From contig CAZTUB010000015.1 in NCBI GenBank assembly GCA_964615905.1, forward strand, positions 1 through 64,000: 64,000 bases of DNA, read 5' to 3'. The notes below the pieces were generated by a model. That model did no database searches. It was not told where the DNA came from and saw only the letters and a list, made by a program, of their open reading frames with translations. The stretch comes from DATLMR01 sp964615905. Its GTDB lineage: Bacteria; Acidobacteriota; Blastocatellia; UBA7656. The first letter of the stretch is position 1. Every line of letters begins with the position of its first letter. Below are positions 28,401 through 36,508 of this stretch, piece by piece. The position numbers and the translations under genes were made by a program.

Positions 28401-28501
28401 TGGCGACCGTGGTGATCGGCGGCCTGGTCACTTCAACCCTGCTGACGCTGCTGATCCTACCGATGCTTTACAGGTGGTTTGAGCGGGACCGGGTGGAGTA
28501 A
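25400..28501 (+). CDS. czcA: heavy-metal efflux RND pump, CzcA type (HME1-like), module B
   Basis: 1033 residues, overlapping the adaptor stop by 1 base. TM4 carries DFGLIVDGAVVMVEN, the diagnostic motif of CzcA-type Zn/Co/Cd pumps. Conserved N-terminal LPIDAVPDVTNVQVQV and the periplasmic GLGEIYQYE are also present. Transports divalent cations from the periplasm through CzcC with proton import. The gene symbol is given because all motif residues fit. Confidence 0.94.
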   Translation: MINALIRFSVSQRLLVMLMVAIMIGAGFYGFQGLPIDAVPDVTNVQVQVLTAAPSLAPLEVERQITFPVEVAMSGLPDIEEIRSVSKFGLSAVTVVFDDSINIYFARQLVLERLSQAREQIPENIGSPEMGPISTGLGEIYQYEIRPKGGNGGEGGHDPTTLRTIQDWIVRRRLLGVPGVTEVNSFGGLEKQYQVRLDPTKLQAYGLGLRDVLEAVARNNSNVGGAYIEHGAEQYLLRGIGLVESAEDISNIIVKTGKEGVPVYVRDLGEVVTGATVRQGAVTADGEGEIVAGIAMMLKGENTRTVVERVKERVEQVKKTLPEGVELVPFYDRTELVDRTIWTVAKNLIEGAILVIIVLILLLGNWRGSLLVASIIPLSMLFAAILMRVFDVSGNLMSLGALDFGLIVDGAVVMVENAVRRRAAAQHYGSKEPPERTILEACMEVGRPVVFAVAIIMIVYLPILSLTGIEGKMFKPMALTVVFALLGSLVLSLTYVPAAMTLMLRGHVSEKESVVIRYAKHWYRPALDFVMRNRAKALAVATGLVVVSGVIFPFLGSEFIPRLDEGALAIQVQQLPSVSLSQSVRTTTQVEQTLKQFPEVTKVVSKTGRAEVATDPMSVDFSDLYIALKPPSEWTTVHTREELIGKMAEALEKNVPNASVSFSQPIELRVSELIAGVRSDVAIKLFGDDLDTLKKKADEIVRVVNKVEGAEDVKAEAVSGLPQLQIKADRAAISRYGINVEDVNDLVESIVAGKEAGQVYEGEQRFNMVVRLGDPASRDVETIKNLLVPAPNGQRVPLAQVADIKLIEGPAQISREDTRRRISVELNVRGRDIGSFVEEAQSAIEQQVKLPPGYYVTWGGQFENLERASARLAIVVPLALFLIFVLLFTTFNSVKQAILIYTGIPFAIVGGVLALALRGMPFSISAGVGFIALFGVAVLNGVVMVSYINKLRDEGRPLGEAVTEGAETRLRPVLMTALVASLGFIPMAIATSAGAEVQRPLATVVIGGLVTSTLLTLLILPMLYRWFERDRVE

Positions 28502-28624
28502 GGCTTTAGGCCCCACGGTGCTCTGGACAGCTTGGCAGCGCGGCCTAATCGCCCGCAAGCAAGATGGAAGATGATCACTGCAATAGTACAGCCGTTAAAT
28601 TCAATTTACGGGAGGGGGACGACT

Positions 28625-29504
28625 ATGGGTTCGGGCCACGGCCACGGCGCGGCGGGCAAAAACAAACGTAACCTGAAAACAGTCTTCTGCCTCACGGCCC
28701 TTTACCTGGTGGCCGAAGTCATAGGCGGCCTCCTCACTAACAGCCTGGCATTGTTAGCCGACGCCGGGCACATGCTCACGGACGTGGCGGGCCTGGGGCT
28801 GGCCCTGTTCGCCATCAGTTTTGCGGAGCGTCCGGCGACGCCAGAGCGCACCTTTGGGTTCTACAGGGTCGAAATACTGGCCGCGCTGGCGAACGCCGTC
28901 CTATTGATCGGCATTTCGTTGTATATCCTTTACGAGGCCCACGGGAGGTTTCGCAACCCGCCTGCGGTAGCGAGTAAAACGATGCTTCTGGTGGCGACAG
29001 TCGGCCTCGCGGTCAACATCGTCGGCATATTCATCCTCCGAGCGGGGTCGGCCGGGAGCCTGAACATCAAGGGCGCTTACTTTGAAGTGCTATCAGACAT
29101 GCTTACATCGATGGGCGTCATCATAGCGGGAGGCGCCCATGTGGGCGACCGGGTGGTATTACGCCGACCCGCTGATCTCGGCAGGCATCGGGCTGTTCAT
29201 ACTGCCGCGCACCTGGAAGTTGCTGAGCGAGGCCGTGGGCGTGTTGCTCGAAGGCACACCGTCTGACATAAACCTGACGGCCCTGCGTGAAGCGATTAGC
29301 AAAATCGACGGCGTCACAGATGTTCACAACCTGCATGTCTGGACTTTGACCTCCGGCGTCAATGCGATGAGCGTACATGTGGTCCTGAAAGATGGTACTT
29401 CACATGACGATGTGCTCGCCGCCGCCCGGCAGTGCGCCACCTCAAATTTCAAGATCGCGCATGCTAGCATTCAGGTAGAGACAAAAGGCTGCGCGGAGTG
29501 GTAG
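28625..29504 (+). pseudogene. CDF-family zinc/cadmium exporter with one frameshift
   Basis: Together the two frames encode a complete CDF protein. Frame one (from ATG 28625, GGGAGG upstream) gives the His-rich start GHGHGAAG, TM segments, LLADAGHMLTDVAGL and YFEVLSDMLTSMGVIIAGG. The protein then continues in another frame from MWATGWYYADPLISAG through VTDVHNLHVWTLTSG to the end at 29504. Dropping one C from the CCC at 29136-29138 restores ...GGAMWATGWYYADP, so a single-base insertion, real or a sequencing error, is the cause. Located directly after module B, where CzcD-type genes are common. Confidence 0.85.
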
Positions 29505-29551
29505 ACGCACATCTAGCGGATTTAACAGGCAGTAACTGAAGAGGTACGAAT

Positions 29552-30235
29552 ATGAGGAAGTGGAATTCAAAAACCATACAGGTGAGGGGCAAACAAAGGC
29601 CGCTTACCAGCGCTGGTAAGCAGATATTTATAATTTTTCTGGTTATGCTCGGTGCAGGGACCCTTCGGTTTGTATTTCATGAACTCTTGCACAAGAATCC
29701 TGTGCCTCAGGACCATATTCCTACGCAGGAATGGAAGAAATATTCTCCAGGAGGGTCCCCGCTCTCATTGCTGCTGCCCGGGGGTCCGGAGCCGGAAAGT
29801 TTAGGCGTGCCGGAGGCTCTCCCAGGTGAGGTCGAGCATGTAAGCCTTCATAAGTATTCAAACGAACAACTTCAGGTAGTAGTGTGGGATATATTATATG
29901 CCGACGGCGTAGCCGCCGACATCCGGAAGGCGGCCGACGGAGCGGTCTCGACGCTGAAGCAGTCAGGAGGCGTCACCGAATACAGCGGCAGTAGCACGCC
30001 GGTCTCGCGTTCAGGTCGATCCGGGCTACAGGTCCAAGGAACGTTCAAGCGCTATGGAGTAGGGATGAAAATTGAGGCCTTGCTGCTAGGCGACGGGCCG
30101 AGGTTATGGGAGGTAATCACCACCTACCCCGCCGCAGAGACAGGTGCCTCAGAGGCGGCTCGGCGGATTCTTGACTCCACTACCATAGAGTGGCCAATCT
30201 CTTACTCTAGGGCGCAGGCACAGTATGAGCTATAA
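29552..30235 (+). CDS. membrane-anchored hypothetical protein
   Basis: 227 residues. A basic N-terminus, one TM helix near residues 24-42 (IFIIFLVMLGAGTLRFVF), then an extracytoplasmic domain of mixed alpha/beta character (ALPGEVEHVSLHKYSNEQLQ, LWEVITTYPAAETGASEAAR). The last part resembles small stress or lipoprotein domains that end with a helix after ..VITTYP, but I cannot name it. Overlaps the FecR-like gene by 11 bases, so they are co-translated. Confidence 0.65.
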   Translation: MRKWNSKTIQVRGKQRPLTSAGKQIFIIFLVMLGAGTLRFVFHELLHKNPVPQDHIPTQEWKKYSPGGSPLSLLLPGGPEPESLGVPEALPGEVEHVSLHKYSNEQLQVVVWDILYADGVAADIRKAADGAVSTLKQSGGVTEYSGSSTPVSRSGRSGLQVQGTFKRYGVGMKIEALLLGDGPRLWEVITTYPAAETGASEAARRILDSTTIEWPISYSRAQAQYEL

Positions 30236-30845
30236 GCACCCCCGGCGGCTATACGACGTTTGTGTTTTCCAGCTTTTTATAATTTGCTGGTTGGTAGCAC
30301 CCACGCGGCTCCAGGCGCAGGTGGTTTCAGCCCGTGTTGGACAGGTATGCCACATCCGAGGCGAAGTGTTGTACCACCGTCACGAAGAAAAAGGCGTGCG
30401 CCAGCTCCACGTCGGAGCAACTCTCAACGATGGCGACATCATTTTCACGACCGGCGGCGGCCGTGCTGAATGGTCGCTTACCACTGACTCCTATTTACAG
30501 GCAACAGGTGACTCTCAGATAGTGGTCCGCGAAACCAGATTTCACAAGATGCGCTTTGACGTAATGAAGGGTGAGGTGCTCATCACTTTGCGCTCTCTTG
30601 AAAAAGGGGCTTCCCTCGTAATTAGTACCCCCCCGGCACCCCTTACGATCTACAAGCCGGGTATTTACCGCATACTAGTCGCGGCTGACGGCGAGACAGG
30701 CGCTGACGTCGGCAAGGGGGAATTGCGTTACGTCGATAGGCGAGGCAGGGCAAATAAAGTAAAGGCAGGCAAGCGGGTGCATTTTTATAAAGTTGCGGGC
30801 GGTGACGGCCCGACTAAAGGCGGTGAGGGCCGCGTTATGCCTTAA
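30225..30845 (+). CDS. FecR-like domain protein
   Basis: 206 residues with a signal or anchor (FQLFIICWLVAPTRLQA). The FecR beta-sandwich pattern is visible: GQVCHIRGEVLYHR, LNDGDIIFTTGGGRAEWSL, FDVMKGEVLITLRSLEKG, VISTPPAPLTIYKPGIYRI. FecR domains usually sense surface signals for ECF sigma factors, but here the next gene is a histidine kinase, so it may act as an input protein for that kinase. Part of the 29552-32237 operon. Confidence 0.75.
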   Translation: MSYKHPRRLYDVCVFQLFIICWLVAPTRLQAQVVSARVGQVCHIRGEVLYHRHEEKGVRQLHVGATLNDGDIIFTTGGGRAEWSLTTDSYLQATGDSQIVVRETRFHKMRFDVMKGEVLITLRSLEKGASLVISTPPAPLTIYKPGIYRILVAADGETGADVGKGELRYVDRRGRANKVKAGKRVHFYKVAGGDGPTKGGEGRVMP

Positions 30846-30875
30846 CACCGTCCTTAAAACCGAATCAGAGTTGTT

Positions 30876-32237
30876 ATGTCTAAGAACTTCAGATTTCTCA
30901 GGAGCTTCCGGGCCCGGCTCATGCTGCTGCTGACCTCTTTCCTTCTTCTGACAATTGTATTGGTCCTAGTCCTCGACAATTTAGCCAGCAAACGTGTAGT
31001 CAGCGTAATCGAAGAACAGAACCACAAGATCACGGAAGCCGTCAACGGCGGTTATGGCGACCTCGCACAGGCGATCAGCCTCGCCATGCAGAGCCTCAAC
31101 AGTGAAAACTACCTCTACGAGGTGATAACTCCCGATCAATTGCCGCGCACGATCGAGCACATAGTGGTTACCGAAGGCGGAGGAAAGGTTAGAGACAGCA
31201 CCAGCCAGGATCTTGTCGATAAAGCGATCATCGTTCCGAAGGAGGAAGTGTCGCAGATATTGCCGGAAGACCCCGTGGAGGGAGAGTCTCACGGTCACGA
31301 ACACGCGCCGAAAACATACTTTCACCCGGTCAGAACGACTAACGGCCTGTTCTGGATCGTCATCGTTACGGCGCAACAGACGATCATCACCCAGATAGAA
31401 GAAGCCTCTGAAACGCCGACCGTCAGAACCCAAGAATTATCCAACTACAGGTTGCTGGCGACGACCGAGTTACTTTCGCTCGCGCTGGCTATTGTTGTCG
31501 TAATCGGCTGGCGGTTCACCCGCCCCATCAACGAGTTGGCGGCCGCGGCCCGCCGCGTGGCGGTCGGAGACCTCGACTTTAGCGTCGCCATAAATCGCCG
31601 GGACGAGGTGGGACAGCTTGCGGTCACCTTCAACGAGATGATCTCGGGCTTGAAGTCAAAGATAGAGCTTGAAGAACGGCTCAACCAGTCGGAGCGCGCG
31701 GCCGACACCGGGCGGCTCACACAAGCGGTCGCACACGAGATTCGCAACCCGCTGAATGTTATTAACCTGTCGGTTGATCAGGTGAGGGCGAAGTTCGCGC
31801 CCGAAGACGAGAAGAGGCGCGATCAGTTCACGCGGCTGCTTTCGTCCGTCAAAGATGAGATCGTGCGGTTGAGGCACATGGTTAATGACATACTTAACTA
31901 CGGCCGCCCTGCACAGGCGTCTGTGGACCGAGTTGATATTCAGGACCTGACGCGGGAGACTATAGAGTTAGTTCGCCCGCCTGCGGGCGAGCAGGAAGTA
32001 GAGATCACGTTCGAGCCTGAAAGCGCGACTCCCTACGTGATAGGAGACGCTGAGCGTCTGAAGTCGTGCCTGTCGAATTTAGCCATAAACGCGCTTCAAG
32101 CCGTGCCCTCGGGCGGGCAGCTGATCGCCCGGGTGCACAGGGTAGACGGCCAAGTCGAAGTGGTCATCAGCGACACCGGGGTGGGCATAGCCCAGGAATC
32201 TCTTGCCAAGATTTTCGAGCCTTATTTTTCCACCTAG
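30876..32237 (+). CDS. sensor histidine kinase, truncated by an in-frame TAG
   Basis: 453 residues up to the stop. TM1 (ARLMLLLTSFLLLTIVLVLV), a periplasmic sensor with the His-rich HGHEHAPKTYFHP, TM2, a HAMP linker, and HisKA with AVAHEIRNPLNVINLSVDQ (phospho-acceptor His). The HATPase domain has N box NLAINALQAVP and G1 VVISDTGVGI and reads on to EPYFST, then TAG. The same frame continues past TAG with the G2 box KAGFGLGLALTKKIVEDHHG. The TAG stands where related kinases have Lys. The truncated product lacks the G2 box and is likely inactive as a kinase. The His-rich loop suggests metal sensing. Confidence 0.88.
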   Translation: MSKNFRFLRSFRARLMLLLTSFLLLTIVLVLVLDNLASKRVVSVIEEQNHKITEAVNGGYGDLAQAISLAMQSLNSENYLYEVITPDQLPRTIEHIVVTEGGGKVRDSTSQDLVDKAIIVPKEEVSQILPEDPVEGESHGHEHAPKTYFHPVRTTNGLFWIVIVTAQQTIITQIEEASETPTVRTQELSNYRLLATTELLSLALAIVVVIGWRFTRPINELAAAARRVAVGDLDFSVAINRRDEVGQLAVTFNEMISGLKSKIELEERLNQSERAADTGRLTQAVAHEIRNPLNVINLSVDQVRAKFAPEDEKRRDQFTRLLSSVKDEIVRLRHMVNDILNYGRPAQASVDRVDIQDLTRETIELVRPPAGEQEVEITFEPESATPYVIGDAERLKSCLSNLAINALQAVPSGGQLIARVHRVDGQVEVVISDTGVGIAQESLAKIFEPYFST

Positions 32238-32639
32238 AAGGCCGGCTTCGGGCTTGGGCTTGCCTTAACCAAAAAGATCGTCGAGGACCATCACGGCACG
32301 ATAGACGTATTGTATACGCAAATTCTAGAAGACGCGGGGTATGAGATAATGACGGCGCGGGATGGCATCGAGGCTCTGCTAATGACGCGCAGCGGCTATT
32401 TCGATCTGGTACTCACAGATGACAAGACTGAGGGTACGGATGAACTTGCGCATGTGATAGCCCTCATAAGGCAAAGCCCCTGGCTGGCTGTCTTGATGAT
32501 CGTCACGGGCAACGAAAAGACCCTGACTCTGGGCGCGCGGGATTCAACCGCGGACGGATTAAGAAGCGCTCCGTTCTGCTGCCTGGAAAAACCTGTCGAC
32601 CTCGGCCTCTTAATCGACACGGTTGAAAGCGCAATCTGA
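32238..32639 (+). pseudogene. kinase C-terminus fused in frame to a beheaded receiver domain
   Basis: Continues the kinase frame after TAG 32235-32237: about 25 residues of the HATPase G2 region (FGLGLALTKKIVEDHHG), then abruptly a receiver starting at LYTQILEDAGYEIMTARDG. The receiver lacks its first strand and acidic pair (the usual ILVVDDEP part) but keeps LVLTDDKTE (phospho-acceptor Asp) and LEKPVD (Lys). A deletion that joined a kinase gene to a downstream response regulator explains both losses. A TTG at 32310 could start a separate protein, but it would lack the acidic pocket. Confidence 0.75.
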
Positions 32640-32664
32640 AAATGAGGTTTAAAGGAGGTGGGCT

Positions 32665-33021
32665 ATGGATGACAAGAGCGTAAAGCCGACTGGCAAAACT
32701 TTTACGAAAAGAACTTCAAACAAGCCATGGTGGATAATACTGGCCGTTTATTTAATCATCCTGGTTTTTAGTGGTTACATCGCGTTCATCCGTAATGAAG
32801 GTAATATGGCGCTTGATATGAAAGACGGTGAGTTGGTGGCAGCCTTTTCCGACGAGACGACAAAAGCACGTCTTCTGGAAGCGATTCGGACAGACGAGGA
32901 AGTACAGGCCAAGAGAGAAGACCTGGCGCTTCAGGCATTCAACGTCTCCCTGGGTGCCCTACTGGGATTTCTGACCTCATCGGCAGCATCAAGAAGGACC
33001 ACCGGGAAGAATAAACCATAG
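32665..33021 (+). CDS. small membrane protein
   Basis: 118 residues, strong ribosome site AAAGGAGG before ATG 32665. N-terminal TM helix (WWIILAVYLIILVFSGYIAF), a charged middle, and a second hydrophobic segment near the C-terminus (FNVSLGALLGFLTS). No family recognised. It is followed after 37 bases by a CDF-like transporter gene. Confidence 0.6.
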   Translation: MDDKSVKPTGKTFTKRTSNKPWWIILAVYLIILVFSGYIAFIRNEGNMALDMKDGELVAAFSDETTKARLLEAIRTDEEVQAKREDLALQAFNVSLGALLGFLTSSAASRRTTGKNKP

Positions 33022-33058
33022 TTACTCTCATCATTTCCGGGCCTGGAGGCTCACACTA

Positions 33059-33703
33059 ACGAATCAGCAAATAGTTCAGCTACGAGGCGTCAACCGGTCA
33101 GCCCTGATACGGCGTGGTAAGAGACTGGAATACATCACCATCGGGTATAACAGCCTCGAAGGGCTGGTCGCCATCGCGGCGGGTCTGTTCGCGGGGAGCA
33201 TCGCGCTAGTTGGGTTCGGCTTTGACAGCATCATCGAGGTAACATCAGGCGCGGTCTTGCTGTGGCGGTTGCATGCGGATGTTGATGAGGCCCGGCGAGA
33301 GCGGGTTGAAGCAATCGCGTTGCGCATTGTAGGCGCCTGCTTTCTGGTGCTCGCCGCATACGTGAGCTACGACTCTACTAAATCACTTGTCAACCGAGAG
33401 CCGCCCGAAGAGAGCATACCGGGCATCATACTCGCTATCGCTTCGCTGATAGTCATGCCTCTGTTGGTCCGCGCAAAGAGGAAGGTCGCCCGCGGCATCG
33501 GGAGCAATGCTATGGCTGCCGACGCCAAACAGACGGAGCTTTGCACATACCTGTCGGCCATCCTGCTCGTTGGGCTTTTGCTCAACGCTATTTTAGCCTG
33601 GTGGTGGGCCGACCCCGCGGCGGCGCTCCTTATGGTCCCGATTATCGCCAACGAGGGCATTGAAGCATTACGCGGGGAAACTTGCGACGATTGCCATCTG
33701 TGA
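33059..33703 (+). CDS. CDF-superfamily cation transporter with ACG at the start position
   Basis: The open frame encodes a membrane transporter: LIRRGKRLEYITIGYNSLEG, VGFGFDSIIEVTSG, ADAKQTELCTYLSAILL and WWWADPAAALLMVP are hallmarks of the single-domain CDF-like cation transporters. The only ATG/GTG/TTG in frame is TTG 33257, which would cut off the first two TM helices. A perfect GGAGG (33045-33049) sits 9 bases before ACG AAT CAG CAA at 33059, exactly where ATG is expected. ACG is thus either a mutated, a miscalled, or an unusual start codon. The C-terminus ETCDDCHL adds a CxxCH-like end. Confidence 0.7.
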   Translation, partial: TNQQIVQLRGVNRSALIRRGKRLEYITIGYNSLEGLVAIAAGLFAGSIALVGFGFDSIIEVTSGAVLLWRLHADVDEARRERVEAIALRIVGACFLVLAAYVSYDSTKSLVNREPPEESIPGIILAIASLIVMPLLVRAKRKVARGIGSNAMAADAKQTELCTYLSAILLVGLLLNAILAWWWADPAAALLMVPIIANEGIEALRGETCDDCHL

Positions 33704-33970
33704 AAGCGGCATTTGACAACGCTCTCCAGGCGAGTCAGGTGATTCAGATCGAGGTTACGCCTGGACCCTCTCCTTGCGTTTGTCAATTCTCTACCGTTCG
33801 GCCTTTTTCTTCGTACAAAGCTTGGCGATGGCTCCGGGCTAACTGCTCTGCGATGGGAGGTAGACACCTTAATATATTTGTCTCACCCAAACGCATGAGG
33901 AGGATTTACCCTTGTAAGAGTGGGCCGGTGCCACTTTGAAGGAGGTTTAGGTTACTGAAAATAACCACGT

Positions 33971-35692
33971 CTACAAAGTGAATCTCTTGAGTGTTAGCAG
34001 CAGATGGATGAGGATGACGGCGCGAGTGTCATTACATTCATCGTAGGAAACAAGTCCATGCCCGGCCCGGTTCCGCAGATTGTACCCGGATTGTTCAATA
34101 AGAAAAACTCTGAAGTATTCAATCAAGTTAGGCTTGAAGACTGACAGCTGTCCAAGCAGGCCGAGTACAACCCCGAGGTCTATTTCGTGGAAGGTGGTGC
34201 CCTTACGCCAGGCGGTCGTCGGCTTCTTGATCTTCTCAAGCAGCCGGCGGAGGATGTCCTCCAGGTGTGGGGTCAGTATATGTATAGCGCTGACGTAGTC
34301 TCCGACGAAGTACCTCTCAAAGCCCACGCGGAGCAGGTTTAGCTTGTCATCGTCTATGATACTGTCCTTCAAAAATCCTATAAGCTTGTCCGCGTCCAAC
34401 CCGAAGTGCTCGACCATACGATCAAGAATCGACTTGATGTACAGGCTCGCAATATATGACATCGAAAACTGGCACTGCTCGACGAAGCGCTCGCGCTTGA
34501 TCTCTTCATCGGTTTCCGGGGCCGAGGCTATGTTCCTGTTGCGCACGTGCAGCTTGCTTACAAACGAGGCGAAGATAAACTCCCCCGCGAATTCCTCACT
34601 GCGGCGCAGTGCCTCGCCGACATTCGGTACCCATGTCTCATTCATTGCCAGATCGAGAAGCCCCTCTTCCAGCGTCCCCGCCAGTACCGGTTCAATGACC
34701 TTCTCGAACTCCCCCCTGTCGATCAAAACGGAGCCGGAATGCCGTTGCATGTTCTCTTCGGCGGCCTCGCCGGCCTCCTTTAGCCTCACTTCGATTCGAT
34801 CCAAATCCGCAGTCATCCCTAAGGACCGATAAGCTGCGGCCGCTTGCCTGTATAGCACGAGTCGGGCAATGGCGTTCGCCTTGTCGCCTGCAATTTCGTA
34901 AGAGCGGGCGCGCTCTTCACGAAAACTCTGGGCCGCAGTCTCGTCTTTTTGGCTGCCCTCAAGCCTGATCAAGAGATCATAGAGACCAACTATCGCCACC
35001 AGGTCAAATCTTTCGCCATCCGACTCCGACCCGTCCGCCTCTGTGTTGGCTTTTCGCCCTCCGCAAGTCTCAAGCGCCTGGATGAGATCATTTCGTAGTT
35101 CCGTGGCCTCATCAGGGGTAAAGGTAATGCTTTTTGAGTTCATTAAGGCGCCGATAAGGTCAACCATCTCATCGTACTCTTGTCGGCCAACAAGGTCTTG
35201 AACAAGCTCGAATATCCGCCGCTTTGCTCTATCCAACAAGTCTACATTCCGGACAGAAGAAGCGAGTGCCACTGCTCTATTTAAAGCATCAGCCAGGGGT
35301 CTAGCCAATCGATGCCGCCAATAGATCTCCGCGCTCTGCAAGAACGCTTCGGCGGCAGCAACCGCATGTAGCCCTGCGCGCCCGTGCCTGAAGTCCCAGA
35401 GGATTAGGCCATATTGGGCTCGGTACAACGGATTTGTGATCTGCTCCATCCTTCGCTCGAAATAGTCGAGGGCGTCGGTCGGGATATCTTCGATGAGTTC
35501 CGGGTAGGCGAAAGCGACGGCTTCCCAACTCAATTGCCTTGCGCGTTCAGGGTCGCCGAGTTCCTCTGCCGACCTGACAAGCCTCATATAAATGCCGACA
35601 CGGTCTTCTAAATACTCTTCCCGCTCGGCGTCGGCTTCGAGATCAGATGCCAGTTTCTCCACCCTCTCTTGAATAATGTCTTCTCGACTCAT
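33971..35692 (-). CDS. large alpha-helical protein with C-terminal HEPN-like (DUF4209-type) motif
   Basis: 573 residues, no signal peptide or TM segment. The first ~330 residues look like TPR-type helical repeats (VRSAEELGDPERARQLSWE, ALNRAVALASSVRNVDLLD, AAAAYRSLGMTADLDRIEV). The C-terminal part has ILTPHLEDILRRLLEKI and ends with YNLRNRAGHGLVSYDE, in which R-N-x-x-x-H (residues ~540-545) is the HEPN RNase signature and fits DUF4209. HEPN proteins are often toxins or defence effectors; the function here is inferred. Single gene on the minus strand within a plus-strand metal region. Confidence 0.7.
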   Translation of the reverse strand: MSREDIIQERVEKLASDLEADAEREEYLEDRVGIYMRLVRSAEELGDPERARQLSWEAVAFAYPELIEDIPTDALDYFERRMEQITNPLYRAQYGLILWDFRHGRAGLHAVAAAEAFLQSAEIYWRHRLARPLADALNRAVALASSVRNVDLLDRAKRRIFELVQDLVGRQEYDEMVDLIGALMNSKSITFTPDEATELRNDLIQALETCGGRKANTEADGSESDGERFDLVAIVGLYDLLIRLEGSQKDETAAQSFREERARSYEIAGDKANAIARLVLYRQAAAAYRSLGMTADLDRIEVRLKEAGEAAEENMQRHSGSVLIDRGEFEKVIEPVLAGTLEEGLLDLAMNETWVPNVGEALRRSEEFAGEFIFASFVSKLHVRNRNIASAPETDEEIKRERFVEQCQFSMSYIASLYIKSILDRMVEHFGLDADKLIGFLKDSIIDDDKLNLLRVGFERYFVGDYVSAIHILTPHLEDILRRLLEKIKKPTTAWRKGTTFHEIDLGVVLGLLGQLSVFKPNLIEYFRVFLIEQSGYNLRNRAGHGLVSYDECNDTRAVILIHLLLTLKRFTL

Positions 35693-35898
35693 AAATCCAC
35701 CAGCGTGTGTACTTTCCGGTCACATTAACTTTTAAGTGATAACATAAATGTTGACCTGTCCCTCCAGCCTGATCAGGGTGATCGTATAACTCATCCGACA
35801 ATAGAGATAGTGATTCTCAGCATCCTAAATATCGTTTAAATAGACGGCGGACATCTATCGCAGGGCAGACATCGAGGTTAGCCTTTAATGTGAATTAA

Positions 35899-36402
35899 CT
35901 ATATCAATGCCCCAATCCAAACTAGCGGCTTAACCTTATGCGCGAACTCTTCAGGCTCAAGGATGCCCAGAATGCGGTCACGAATTTTGCCCTCCCGGTC
36001 AATCACAACCGTCGTGGGGAGCACTTCTCCCACTCCATATTTACCCGCAAGCTCGCGCGACCCGAACACAACCGGGTAGTTAAGCTTCAACTTCCGCGCC
36101 AATCGTCGTACCGAGTCACGCTTGTAAGAAGGGTATGTGACTCCGAGTATCTGAAGCCCCTGTGACGCATCCCCTTTCTGAAGCCGAACCAGTTCGGGCA
36201 TTTCTGCGCGGCACGGCGGGCACCACGTCGCCCAGAAGTTGAGGAGCACAACTTTACCTTTATAGTCGCTGAGCTTCACCACACGCCCGTTGAGGTCTTT
36301 AAGCTCGAAGTCTGGTGCGGCCATCGCCTGCGCTTCAGACTGGCCCAATGTCTGCATCGACACAAAAACCAGAAAGATTACCGTTAGAATTATGCGTTTC
36401 AT
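35899..36402 (-). CDS. TlpA/ResA-like thiol-disulfide oxidoreductase
   Basis: 167 residues. Signal peptide IILTVIFLVFVSMQTLG, thioredoxin fold with VVLLNFWATWCPPCRAEMP (WCPPC) and cis-Pro region VLPTTVVID. Likely a periplasmic reductant. It starts 10 bases downstream of the HMA/barrel gene and is probably translated with it; such pairs could keep the HMA Cys (or Sec) reduced. A second copy at 39248 is identical over the N-terminal two thirds. Confidence 0.92.
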   Translation of the reverse strand: MKRIILTVIFLVFVSMQTLGQSEAQAMAAPDFELKDLNGRVVKLSDYKGKVVLLNFWATWCPPCRAEMPELVRLQKGDASQGLQILGVTYPSYKRDSVRRLARKLKLNYPVVFGSRELAGKYGVGEVLPTTVVIDREGKIRDRILGILEPEEFAHKVKPLVWIGALI

Positions 36403-36508
36403 TGCTGTCCCCTTAATACAGAAACCTGACGCCGATCAGGAGGCTCTTATCCGTTTTTAACGCCAGCGGCCCGACGTTGCGCGCCACGGGCACTTGAAAG
36501 CTTGCCTC
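36045..36508 (-). repeat. 464-bp exact direct repeat, copy 1
   Basis: Identical base for base to 39544-40007. Covers most of tlpA, its ribosome site and the last ~30 codons of the HMA/barrel gene. Sequence outside the block is still homologous but diverged, especially 35938-36044. Confidence 0.9.

Noticed and set aside
32235..32237. TAG read as pyrrolysine
   Set aside because: Site equals a variable Lys position in kinases, and the downstream receiver is damaged; a plain nonsense mutation is simpler.
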